From CAMYLR01 sp041577935 (lineage in GTDB: Bacteria > Gemmatimonadota > Gemmatimonadetes > JACCXV01 > JAHWKZ01): DNA of 34,228 bases. Location of the stretch: assembly GCA_041577935.1 (NCBI GenBank), contig JBFGIA010000010.1, forward strand, positions 1 through 34,228, given 5' to 3'. The position numbers were made by a program, and so were the translations under genes. Below the pieces are notes generated by a model. It saw only the letters and a list, made by a program, of their open reading frames with translations. It ran no database searches and was not told the DNA's origin. Position 1 is the first letter of the stretch, and every line of letters begins with the position of its first letter. Below, in pieces: positions 14,966-22,760 of this stretch.

Positions 14966-15955
14966 GTGCAGTTTGTTGACGAAGCCACCATCACCGTTGA
15001 GGCCGGAGCCGGCGGTGACGGATGCGTCTCGTTTCGTCGCGAGAAGTTTGTGCCACGCGGCGGGCCCGATGGTGGGAATGGTGGGCGAGGTGGCGACGTG
15101 GTGCTGGCGGTCGACGCGCAACTATCGACGCTTCAAGACTTCCGCTATCGGAAACAGTATCGCGCCGGTCGCGGCAATCACGGTTCGGGGAACAACCGCA
15201 CCGGCGCGGACGGTGACGATGTTCACCTGCGGGTGCCTCCGGGGACGATCGTTCGAGACCAGGCGACCGGGGAGGTGTTGGCGGATCTGACGAGTCCGGG
15301 GACGAGTGCGGTGGTGGCCGCGGGTGGCCGCGGCGGACGCGGTAACGCGGCGTTTGCTAGCGCCACCCGCCGAGCACCGCGACGCGCCGACTCAGGGGCT
15401 CCGGGCGAAACGCGCGAGCTGTTGCTCGAGCTCAAGCTACTGGCGGACGTGGGGCTGGTCGGCGCGCCAAATGCCGGCAAGTCGACATTGCTCTCCCGAA
15501 TCAGCGCTGCGCGCCCAAAGATCGCCGACTATCCGTTTACGACGTTACAGCCCAACCTCGGAGTGGTGTCGATTGAGCCCGGGCGGTCGTTTGTTGTGGC
15601 CGATATTCCGGGTCTGGTTGAGGGTGCCGCCGAGGGGAAGGGTCTTGGGGCTCGGTTTCTGCGCCACATAGAGCGCACCCGCGTGCTCTGTTTCCTCCTT
15701 CCTGTAGATACGGTCAATCCCGAGGGGGAACTCGATGCGCTGCGAGCCGAGCTCGGAACGTGGTCCGCGGCGCTGCTCGAGTTGCCGCAGGTCGTGGTGT
15801 GGTCGAAGGCCGATTTGGGTCACCCCCCGGACGTGGGCTTTGACGACGTCGTCGCCGTGCACACGGTGAGTGCGGTTACGGGCGCGGGTCTGGATGGGTT
15901 GGTGGAGACGATGTGGCGAGTCGTGCGCGAAACGGCAACCGATGACAAGAGCTGA
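14966..15955 (+). CDS. obg: GTPase Obg/CgtA
   Basis: Essential GTPase in late 50S ribosome assembly and stress signalling. The glycine-rich Obg fold fills residues 1-160 (FRREKFVPRGGPDGGNGGRG, RGGRGNAAF). The G domain follows: G1 GAPNAGKST (166-174), switch YPFTTLQPNLG, G3 DIPGL (213-217) and G5 SAVTG. The G4 guanine-recognition motif is S280-K-A-D instead of the usual NKxD. At 329 residues it lacks the C-terminal OCT domain, as many Obg proteins do. GTG start, 22 bases after icd, with no strong Shine-Dalgarno. Its end overlaps dprA by 14 bases. Confidence 0.95.
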   Translation: MQFVDEATITVEAGAGGDGCVSFRREKFVPRGGPDGGNGGRGGDVVLAVDAQLSTLQDFRYRKQYRAGRGNHGSGNNRTGADGDDVHLRVPPGTIVRDQATGEVLADLTSPGTSAVVAAGGRGGRGNAAFASATRRAPRRADSGAPGETRELLLELKLLADVGLVGAPNAGKSTLLSRISAARPKIADYPFTTLQPNLGVVSIEPGRSFVVADIPGLVEGAAEGKGLGARFLRHIERTRVLCFLLPVDTVNPEGELDALRAELGTWSAALLELPQVVVWSKADLGHPPDVGFDDVVAVHTVSAVTGAGLDGLVETMWRVVRETATDDKS

Positions 15956-16859
15956 AAAGGACCCGCGCCGATTGATGCTGGGCGGCGAGCGTTACCCGGC
16001 GCAGCTGGCGAGCGCGCCCGACCCACCGCGGTACCTCTACTGCCAGGGTGATACACGGCTTTTGACGCGAACTTCGGTGGCGATCGTCGGGGCTCGAAAG
16101 ACGACCGAGCTGGGGGTCGCCATGGGCGAGCGGCTGGGCGCCGGGCTAGCGGCGGCTGGAGTGATCGTGGTCAGCGGGTGTGCCGTCGGGGTTGACGCCG
16201 CAGCGCACCGCGGTGCGCTCGAAGTGGGCGGGCACACGATCGCCGTGTTGGGCGGCGGGCTGGATATCTCGGCACCAACCAGTAATCGCGCTCTAGCGGC
16301 TGACATCGCCGCCCGCGGCTGTCTGGTTGGCGAGCATCCAGCGGGCGTGGCGCCACTCAAGCACCATTTTCCACGCCGCAACCGGATCATCGCCGGACTC
16401 GTCAGGATCGTGGTTGTGGTTGAAGCCGCTGATCGCTCGGGCGCGCTGATTACGGCGCGCCTCGCATTGGCGGCCGGAAGAGAGGTCATGGCGGTGCCCG
16501 GACACCCACTCTTGCCGACTTCGGTGGGTGCGAACCGCCTGCTCGCCGACGGCGCGCGAGCGGTCTTTGAGCCCCAGGACGTGCTCGACGAGCTGGCCGA
16601 GCTTCCGCCGATGGTTGGGGTCGAGCCGCACACGCCGGTCGCACCGCCTGTCCGGCCCGCCACCCAGCACGCCACCGCCCCATCGCTACTCGACGCGCTC
16701 TCCGAACGGCCGGCCACTCCGGAGGAGCTGGCAACCAGTGTCGGGTTGGCGCTACCAAAGGTGCTGGCGGATCTGACCCAGCTCGAGATCCTGGGGCTCG
16801 CTCGGGCGCTTCCGGGGAGCCGGTTCACGCGCAGCCACCCGGTGACAAAAAGCGGCTAA
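15942..16859 (+). CDS. dprA: DNA processing protein DprA
   Basis: Binds incoming single-stranded DNA and loads RecA during natural transformation. It has a Rossmann-like DprA core: VAIVGARKTT, SGCAVGVDAAAHRGAL, TIAVLGGGLDI, GEHPAG, FPRRNRIIAGL, EAADRSGALITA and VMAVPG. A proline-rich linker leads to a C-terminal winged-helix domain (LLDALSERPATPEELATS). At 305 residues it is short and has almost none of the N-terminal SAM domain. The ATG at 15942 lies inside the obg end; an upstream GTG extension (15870) only repeats obg out of frame. Presence suggests, but does not prove, competence in this organism. hemW follows after 4 bases. Confidence 0.94.
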   Translation: MTRAEKDPRRLMLGGERYPAQLASAPDPPRYLYCQGDTRLLTRTSVAIVGARKTTELGVAMGERLGAGLAAAGVIVVSGCAVGVDAAAHRGALEVGGHTIAVLGGGLDISAPTSNRALAADIAARGCLVGEHPAGVAPLKHHFPRRNRIIAGLVRIVVVVEAADRSGALITARLALAAGREVMAVPGHPLLPTSVGANRLLADGARAVFEPQDVLDELAELPPMVGVEPHTPVAPPVRPATQHATAPSLLDALSERPATPEELATSVGLALPKVLADLTQLEILGLARALPGSRFTRSHPVTKSG

Positions 16860-16863
16860 TCAG

Positions 16864-18042
16864 GTGAACCGCCCCCTCCACGTCTACGTCCACGTGCCTT
16901 TCTGCGCCCGCAAATGTCCCTACTGTCACTTCTACAACGTCCGCCACGATGACGGCCGCGAAGCGTTCTTCGTCGATGCCCTGGCGCGCGAGATCGATGG
17001 GTGGCGGCGACGAGGTGCGTTCGACGGCGGCGAGCTGGCGACGCTCTACTGGGGTGGTGGCACGCCGTCGATTCTGTCAGCGTCCGGATTCTCGCTTTTG
17101 GCCGACTTGTGTCTCGAGATAGGGCCGACCGCCGATGAGTTCGAGTGGACGATCGAGTTAAACCCGGCTGACGCCGAACCGGTCAAGCTGTCTGAATACC
17201 GAGCGCGTGGGGCCAACCGCCTCTCGATCGGAGCGCAGTCTTTCGATGTCGAGCGGTTGACGTTTCTCGAGCGGGGCCACTCTGGGGGAGAGTCGCGGCG
17301 GGCGGTGTTGGCCGCAGTTCAGGCGGGGTTCGACGACATCTCGATTGATCTAATGTTCAACCTTGCGGTACCCGGGCGACGGAAATCGTGGGCGACTGAT
17401 CTGGGATCGGCGTTTGATCTGCCGATCACCCATCTCTCCTTGTATGGGCTCACCATCGAGTCGGCTACCCCGTTCGGGATTCGTGACCACGCCGGTCTCC
17501 GACTCACCGTGAGCGGTCGTGCGTACGCCGCCGAATACCGGGCCGCGTGTCGAGTAGCTCGCCACGCCGGTTTCGAGCACTACGAGATCTCGTCGTTCGC
17601 GCAGCCAGGTCGGCGGGCCGAGCACAACTCCGCCTACTGGTCAGGTCGTCCCTACCTGGGCTTGGGTCCTTCGGCGCATTCGTTCGATGGCCAGCGACGC
17701 TGGGCGAATGTCTCCTCGCTGACGGCGTGGGCTGAAGCGCTGGCGATCGGCGCCGACCCATACGCATTCGTCGAAACATTGGATCCTTCTCAGCGCGCGC
17801 TCGAGACTCTCTATCTTGGGTTGCGCACCGCGGACGGTGTCAGAGTCGACCACCCGTTGCTCGACTCGACCAGCGCCAAACGGGTAGTGGCAGAGCTGGT
17901 CGCCGAGGGTCTGTGCCGACTTTCAGCAGATCGGTTGGCATGCACCGAGCGGGGGTTTCTGGTGTATGACGCGATACTTGACCGGCTGGTTGGTGTCACT
18001 CGCCGACCTGAATCGACGCCGGCCGCCACTACCGTGAATTGA
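16864..18042 (+). CDS. hemW: Radical SAM heme chaperone HemW
   Basis: HemW is a radical SAM-family protein that inserts heme into respiratory proteins; it was long misnamed as coproporphyrinogen oxidase HemN. The cluster motif C14-x3-C18-x2-C21 (FCARKCPYCHFYN) is present. It is followed by LYWGGGTPSIL, ELNPAD, NRLSIGAQSFD, LMFNLAVPG, HLSLYGLTIE, the HYEISSFAQPG block and HNSAYWSGRPYLGLGPSAHS, all typical of HemW. GTG start with no clear Shine-Dalgarno, 4 bases after dprA. The position just upstream of hrcA-dnaJ is shared with many other bacteria. 392 residues, normal length. Confidence 0.94.
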   Translation: MNRPLHVYVHVPFCARKCPYCHFYNVRHDDGREAFFVDALAREIDGWRRRGAFDGGELATLYWGGGTPSILSASGFSLLADLCLEIGPTADEFEWTIELNPADAEPVKLSEYRARGANRLSIGAQSFDVERLTFLERGHSGGESRRAVLAAVQAGFDDISIDLMFNLAVPGRRKSWATDLGSAFDLPITHLSLYGLTIESATPFGIRDHAGLRLTVSGRAYAAEYRAACRVARHAGFEHYEISSFAQPGRRAEHNSAYWSGRPYLGLGPSAHSFDGQRRWANVSSLTAWAEALAIGADPYAFVETLDPSQRALETLYLGLRTADGVRVDHPLLDSTSAKRVVAELVAEGLCRLSADRLACTERGFLVYDAILDRLVGVTRRPESTPAATTVN

Positions 18043-18067
18043 TGTGCCTCTCAACGGCAGGTAGCTT
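18039..18067 (+). promoter_or_regulatory. Promoter of hrcA, leaderless type
   Basis: TTGATG (18039-18044, overlapping the hemW stop) and TAGCTT (18062-18067) are 17 bases apart. The -10 box abuts a TTG codon at 18068 and lies 9 bases before the ATG at 18077, so the ATG is the likely start and the mRNA is leaderless or nearly so. No CIRCE inverted repeat is seen around it. Confidence 0.72.
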
Positions 18068-18076
18068 TTGAGCGTC

Positions 18077-19117
18077 ATGCACACGGACGAACAGGAACTG
18101 ACACCCCGCGAGCGGCGGGTTCTCGAAGCTGTCATTCGCACCTTTGTGGATACCGCGGCCCCGGCTGCGTCTCGCGCGGTGGCGCTGGATTACAATCTCG
18201 GCGTCAGCCCGGCCACGATTCGCAACACCATGAGCGATCTAGCACGCAAGGGGTATCTAACCCAAACCCACCCCAGCGCTGGACGTACTCCAACCGATAA
18301 GGCGTATCGCTACTACGTGGACACGCTGATGAAAATCCAAGAGCTCTCCGCTGACGAGGTGGCGCAGGTTCAGGCGACGGTCGCGGAAACGAGTGCCGAG
18401 CAGGAGTTGCTCTCACGTGCGGTGTTGGCACTATCGGTTCTATCCCACGAGCTCGGATTGGGGCTTGGCCCACAGATTGGTGGTGGAATGCTCGAGCGTA
18501 TCGAGCTGGTCGGGCTTTCGAGCGAACGAATGCTCATCGTGCTCGCAATCGACTCGGGACCGGTAAGGACGATATACGTCGAAGCTCCGCGACCGGTGAC
18601 CGACGACGTTCTTTCGTCGTTGGCGCAGTTCCTCAACGAGCGATTGGCGGGACGAAAACTACGAGAGATTCGCGAAACCTATCGCGATCGATTGTCGGAT
18701 GGCCCCAGCGAGCACGCCGATCTGCTGAACATCTTTCTCGAGCAGGCCGATACCGCGTTTGCTACCGAGTCATCGATTGAGAGTGTGGTGCTTGGTCCTG
18801 CGTCGAGCCTCGTCGATCAGCCGGAGTTTGCCGATCGCGAAGGTTTGCGCGCGCTGATCGAGCTGACGGAGCAAAAAGAGTTGCTCGCGCAGGCGCTCGA
18901 AAAACGTCGCGCCGAAGGGATCGTAATCTCGATCGGTGGCGAGCACGCTCAAGAGCCGCTGCTCGACTTCAGCTTGGTGACGACGCAGTACGAGATGGCT
19001 GGGGTACGAGGCACGATCGGCGTCATAGGACCGACCAGAATGCCATACGAGCGCGTCGTCGCGCTGGTCGAATACACTGCCAGACTCCTCTCGTCGCTTC
19101 CTGACCGGAGCGCGTAG
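18077..19117 (+). CDS. hrcA: Heat-inducible transcription repressor HrcA
   Basis: HrcA represses chaperone operons by binding CIRCE operators and is kept active by GroEL. The N-terminal winged helix is clear (LTPRERRVLEAVIRTFVDTA, then GVSPATIRNTMSDLARKGYL and HPSAGRTPTDKAYRYYVD). The GAF-like central domain and the dimerisation part (VSIGGEH-like ISIGGEHAQ, YEMAGVRGTIGVIGPTRMPY) follow. It has about 346 residues. Start: ATG 18077 fits the promoter position; TTG 18068 would add three residues but directly touches the -10 box. dnaJ follows after 15 bases. grpE and dnaK, often found between these two genes, are absent here. Confidence 0.96.
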   Translation: MHTDEQELTPRERRVLEAVIRTFVDTAAPAASRAVALDYNLGVSPATIRNTMSDLARKGYLTQTHPSAGRTPTDKAYRYYVDTLMKIQELSADEVAQVQATVAETSAEQELLSRAVLALSVLSHELGLGLGPQIGGGMLERIELVGLSSERMLIVLAIDSGPVRTIYVEAPRPVTDDVLSSLAQFLNERLAGRKLREIRETYRDRLSDGPSEHADLLNIFLEQADTAFATESSIESVVLGPASSLVDQPEFADREGLRALIELTEQKELLAQALEKRRAEGIVISIGGEHAQEPLLDFSLVTTQYEMAGVRGTIGVIGPTRMPYERVVALVEYTARLLSSLPDRSA

Positions 19118-19132
19118 CCGACCACCAAACCA

Positions 19133-20275
19133 ATGACGAGACGAGATTACTACGAGATCCTGGGCGTCTCGACGGACGCATCGGAGGAGGCGATCAAGCG
19201 GGCCTATCGCAGGGTGGCGATGGAGAACCATCCCGATCGCAACCCGAACGACCCGGGGGCCGAGGAGCGTTTTAAAGAAGCGTCCGAGGCGTATTCCGTT
19301 CTGCGCGATGGAGATCTCAGGGCGCGGTACGATCGGTTCGGACATGCTGGACTCGGTCAGGGCGCTGGAGCCGGTGGTTTTCAGGATTTTGACCTGGCTG
19401 ATGCGTTGCGTGCCTTCATGCGGGACTTCGGTGGTTTCGAGGACTTCTTTGGTGCGGCGCCCCGGAGGCAGCGCCGACCTCAAGGGCCGCTCCGGGGGAG
19501 CGACGTTCAGATGCGAATGCGCGTCACGCTCGAGGAGGTGGCGTCGGGCGTCGAGAAGACGATTCGCGTGAAGCTGTACCAGCGCTGCGAAAGCTGCGAC
19601 GGTAACGGCAGCAAAAGCGGTGAGCGTACCCCGTGCCCGAGATGCGATGGACAGGGGGAGGTGCGACGCGCCCAGCGATCGATCTTCGGTCAGTTTGTGA
19701 GCATCGAGCCGTGCTCGGATTGTCATGGCGAAGGCCAGGTGGTGAACGACCCGTGTAGTGACTGCAGCGGTAACGGACGCGTGCGTGAGGACCGCAGAAT
19801 CAAGGTCCGCATCCCAGCCGGCGTGGAAACCGGTAACTACCTGACGTTGCGCGGAGAGGGGAACGCCGGTCCTCGCGGGGGACCGCTCGGCGATCTTATC
19901 GTTGTGCTCGAGGTCCGGCCGCATGAACGGTTTCATCGGGACGGCGATGATGTGCGGATGGAGCTCGCGTTGTCGTTCCCGATGGCCGCGTTGGGAGCCG
20001 AAGTCGAGGTGCCGACACTGCACGGTGCAGCGACGCTCGAGATTCCAGCCGGCACCCAGACCGGCACGATCCTCACTTTGCCGGGTGAGGGCTTGCCGCG
20101 ACTCAACAGCGATCGTCGTGGTGACCAGCGCGTGCGCGTCGCGGTTTGGGTTCCGACTCGTCTAACAGCGGCTGAACGGGAGCAGCTCGAGGCGTTTTCC
20201 GAGTCAGAGAACTTCGCGCCGCCGGAAGGAGAGAAGGGTTTCTGGCGAAAGGTGAAGGAAACCTTCACGACGTGA
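19133..20275 (+). CDS. dnaJ: Chaperone DnaJ (class I Hsp40)
   Basis: Co-chaperone that delivers unfolded proteins to DnaK and stimulates its ATPase. The J domain (1-70) has H33-P34-D35. A Gly/Phe-rich segment (GAGAGGFQDFD) follows. The zinc region starts at C152 with four CxxCxGxG repeats: CESCDGNG, CPRCDGQG, CSDCHGEG and CSDCSGNG. The C-terminal substrate domains include GDLIVVLEVRPHERFHRDGDD and the dimerisation tail. At 380 residues it is a full class I DnaJ. It follows hrcA closely with no dnaK or grpE in the window, and its stop overlaps prmA (GTGA). Another dnaJ or cbpA copy may sit with dnaK elsewhere. Confidence 0.96.
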   Translation: MTRRDYYEILGVSTDASEEAIKRAYRRVAMENHPDRNPNDPGAEERFKEASEAYSVLRDGDLRARYDRFGHAGLGQGAGAGGFQDFDLADALRAFMRDFGGFEDFFGAAPRRQRRPQGPLRGSDVQMRMRVTLEEVASGVEKTIRVKLYQRCESCDGNGSKSGERTPCPRCDGQGEVRRAQRSIFGQFVSIEPCSDCHGEGQVVNDPCSDCSGNGRVREDRRIKVRIPAGVETGNYLTLRGEGNAGPRGGPLGDLIVVLEVRPHERFHRDGDDVRMELALSFPMAALGAEVEVPTLHGAATLEIPAGTQTGTILTLPGEGLPRLNSDRRGDQRVRVAVWVPTRLTAAEREQLEAFSESENFAPPEGEKGFWRKVKETFTT

Positions 20276-21144
20276 GCTACGTCGAGCTCACGGTGGCGGC
20301 CCCGGTCGCTGCCGAGGAGACGATCACAGCGGCACTAGCGGCATGCGATACGCTTGGCGGTTGGGTCGAAAAGCCGGGTCTCTTCCGGGGCTACTTTTCT
20401 GCGCCCGCAGCCGACCTGCCTGCACGCTTCCGCGGCGCCTGGTCTGATCTCGCCGGCGAACCGTGCGTTTATCCGATTGTCGTACGAGAACTTCCGACTC
20501 GGGATTGGCTCGGTGCCTGGCGCGCCACGGCACGACCGATCGCGATCACCCCCAGACTCTGGATCGCGCCCCCGGGAGCCGGCCCTGAGGATGCTACCGA
20601 ATCGAAGGTGGTGTGGATCCAGCCCGGGCTCGGTTTCGGCACCGGCAGTCACGCCACGACGCAGGCGTTGTTGCGATGGCTGGACCGGGAATCACCGTTT
20701 CGTTCGGTCCTCGATGTCGGCACCGGGAGCGGCGTGCTTGCATTGGCTGCGGTGGCTTTGGGCACCAGTCGGGTCGTTGGCCTCGACATCGACCCCGATG
20801 CGATCGCCGGTGCCATTGACAACCGAGCTCGCAACGTTCAACCGAGCGAGTTGATGCTGATTTGCGGTTCGACGGAGAGCCTACGTCCCGGCCACCGTTT
20901 CGAGTGCGTGCTCGCCAATCTCGACGGCCCCGCGCTGGCCGACGAGCTGCCGCGCATCGCAGATCTCTGCTCCTGCGGTGGCCGCGTCGGCGTGGCCGGG
21001 CTGTTGCTCGCCGAGCACGAGCCATTGATCGACGCATCGCGGCAACTCGGACTCGCATTGCTCGATCAGCGCCAGGACCCCGATCCCACATTTGGAGATG
21101 TCTGGTGGAGTGGATGGTTTGCCGCACCGGACGGTACAGCCTGA
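20272..21144 (+). CDS. prmA: Ribosomal protein L11 methyltransferase PrmA-like
   Basis: SAM-dependent methyltransferase expected to trimethylate ribosomal protein L11. Family marks: WLGAWRATARPIAITPRLWI, PGLGFGTGSHATTQALLRWL, the SAM-binding motif I VLDVGTGSGVLALAA, acidic motif LDIDPDAI, and the motif IV region ANLDGPAL, where PrmA usually has ANIL. The N-terminal domain is shorter and more divergent than in E. coli PrmA. Length is 290 residues. GTG start overlaps the dnaJ stop and its own stop overlaps the next ATG (TGATG). The dnaJ-prmA order is conserved in many bacteria, which supports the assignment. Confidence 0.9.
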   Translation: MSYVELTVAAPVAAEETITAALAACDTLGGWVEKPGLFRGYFSAPAADLPARFRGAWSDLAGEPCVYPIVVRELPTRDWLGAWRATARPIAITPRLWIAPPGAGPEDATESKVVWIQPGLGFGTGSHATTQALLRWLDRESPFRSVLDVGTGSGVLALAAVALGTSRVVGLDIDPDAIAGAIDNRARNVQPSELMLICGSTESLRPGHRFECVLANLDGPALADELPRIADLCSCGGRVGVAGLLLAEHEPLIDASRQLGLALLDQRQDPDPTFGDVWWSGWFAAPDGTA

Positions 21145-22760
21145 TGCGACGCTGGTGTCTTCCGCCCACAGCGATGGCCGCCGTCGACGCGGCGGCGATC
21201 GACGCTGGACTGCCCGGGGTGGCTCTCATGGAAACTGCCGGACGCGCGGTGACGGCAGCGATCCTCGATCGATGGGGAGAGAAGGGGCGGGCACGGATCC
21301 TCGTGGGCAAGGGAAACAACGGTGGCGACGGTCTCGTCGTGGCGCGCACGTTGGTTGGGGCCGGATGGGAGGTCGAACTCGATCTGTTCTGTGATCCGGC
21401 TGAGCTGATCGGTGACGCGGGTGCACAGTGGGCACTGATCGAGCCGATGGGTCTGGTCGTCGAGCGGATTGAGAGCGCCTCGCAAGCCGCCGCTCTCGAT
21501 CGGTGGAACGAGTTCACTTGTGGTGTTGACGCGCTTTTGGGCACAGGTCTTCAGGGTGATGTGCGCGAGCCGATGCGGACTGTGATCGGCGCGTTAAACG
21601 AGGGCCCGCTGCCGGTCGTTGCCGTTGACGCGCCATCTGGGCTCGACTGCTCAACCGGTCGCCCGCACGGGATCGCGGTTTGCGCCGTGCTGACCGTCAC
21701 CTTCGGTTTCCCCAAGCCCGGACTGTTTCTCGGTGCTGGCCCGGCACACACCGGTCACCTGGTGGTGGCTCCCCTGGGGTATCCTCCGGGTGCGCTGACG
21801 GCCGCCGGACCCGCACCGCTGGAGTGGAGCGGACTCGAGAGTGCGTGCGCAGCACTGCCGCCGCTGGCTTTGAATGCTCACAAGGGATCCGCCGGTAGAC
21901 TGCTGCTGGTTGCCGGATCTGAAGAGTACCGCGGCGCGCCGGTGCTCGCGGCGACGGCTGCGCTCCGATCCGGTGTCGGTTTGTGCACGGTCGCTACGCC
22001 GGCATCGATTGCGGAGTTCATCGTCGGCACCATCCCCGAGGTGATCGTGGAGGCGCTACCCGTTACCGACTCGGGTGAGCTGTCGTCCGCGGCGGCCGAA
22101 CGAGTCGCTCGGTTAGCGGACGGTGTTGACGCGATCGCGATTGGCCCTGGGTTGGGTGGTAGCGCGGGGGTGCGGCCGGTGGTCGAGGCCGCGATCGCGG
22201 TCCACGCGCCGCTGCTTGTCGACGCCGATGGTCTGAACGCGCTCGCTGATGCTCCGGCGACGATCGAACGCGATCCACCTACCGTCATCACGCCCCACCC
22301 CGGCGAGCTGGCGCGATGGCTGGAAGATAAGCCGAACGCAATCGATGCAGAGCGCATCGAGGCCGCTCCACGTGCAGCCGACCGTTGGGGGGTCCACGTG
22401 GTGCTGAAAGGCGCGCCCACGGTCATCGCCGATCCGGATCGGCGCACGGCGCTCAACCTGACCGGCAACCCGGGCTTGGCGACCGGTGGTAGCGGCGACG
22501 TGCTGACTGGTTTGTTGGGGGCCTTGCTGGCGCAAGGCGTGCCGCCGCCGCTGGCCGCTCGCGCGGCGCCGCTGCTCCACGGGTTGGCCGCTGATTGGGC
22601 GGCCCACGATTTGGGGGAACGCGGCCTCGTCCCGAGCGACCTGTTTCGCTATTTGCCGCTGACGATCCGAGAGTTGACAGCTGGACGCGGTCCAGCGCTT
22701 CTCGATCGCATCGATCATCGTTATGCCACATTGTTGACGATCGGTGACGCGGAGGCGTGA
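21144..22760 (+). CDS. nnr: Bifunctional NAD(P)H-hydrate epimerase / ADP-dependent NAD(P)H-hydrate dehydratase
   Basis: Repairs damaged NAD(P)H hydrates. The N-terminal YjeF domain (about 1-210) interconverts the R and S forms; it has GKGNNGGDGLVVAR with G57-G63 and VDAPSGLDCSTG. The C-terminal ribokinase-like domain (about 220-538) dehydrates the S form using ADP or ATP. It has HKGSAGRLLLVAGS, AIGPGLGG, LVDADGLNAL, TPHPGELARWL and the catalytic GGSGD motif (448-452, D452). The fusion is the common bacterial arrangement. ATG 21144 overlaps the prmA stop by one base; Met at 21174 is possible. The in-frame region upstream to 20862 is a shadow of prmA. tsaE, a frequent partner, is not next to it. 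Confidence 0.95.
   Translation: MRRWCLPPTAMAAVDAAAIDAGLPGVALMETAGRAVTAAILDRWGEKGRARILVGKGNNGGDGLVVARTLVGAGWEVELDLFCDPAELIGDAGAQWALIEPMGLVVERIESASQAAALDRWNEFTCGVDALLGTGLQGDVREPMRTVIGALNEGPLPVVAVDAPSGLDCSTGRPHGIAVCAVLTVTFGFPKPGLFLGAGPAHTGHLVVAPLGYPPGALTAAGPAPLEWSGLESACAALPPLALNAHKGSAGRLLLVAGSEEYRGAPVLAATAALRSGVGLCTVATPASIAEFIVGTIPEVIVEALPVTDSGELSSAAAERVARLADGVDAIAIGPGLGGSAGVRPVVEAAIAVHAPLLVDADGLNALADAPATIERDPPTVITPHPGELARWLEDKPNAIDAERIEAAPRAADRWGVHVVLKGAPTVIADPDRRTALNLTGNPGLATGGSGDVLTGLLGALLAQGVPPPLAARAAPLLHGLAADWAAHDLGERGLVPSDLFRYLPLTIRELTAGRGPALLDRIDHRYATLLTIGDAEA

Noticed and set aside
18043..18076. CIRCE operator upstream of hrcA
   Set aside because: No TTAGCACTC...GAGTGCTAA or close variant is present in this gap or elsewhere that I could find in the window.
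18770..20023. A 417-codon open frame on the minus strand across hrcA and dnaJ
   Set aside because: It is antisense to two well-recognised genes, has low-complexity Arg/His/Leu composition and no family motif; a codon-bias shadow.
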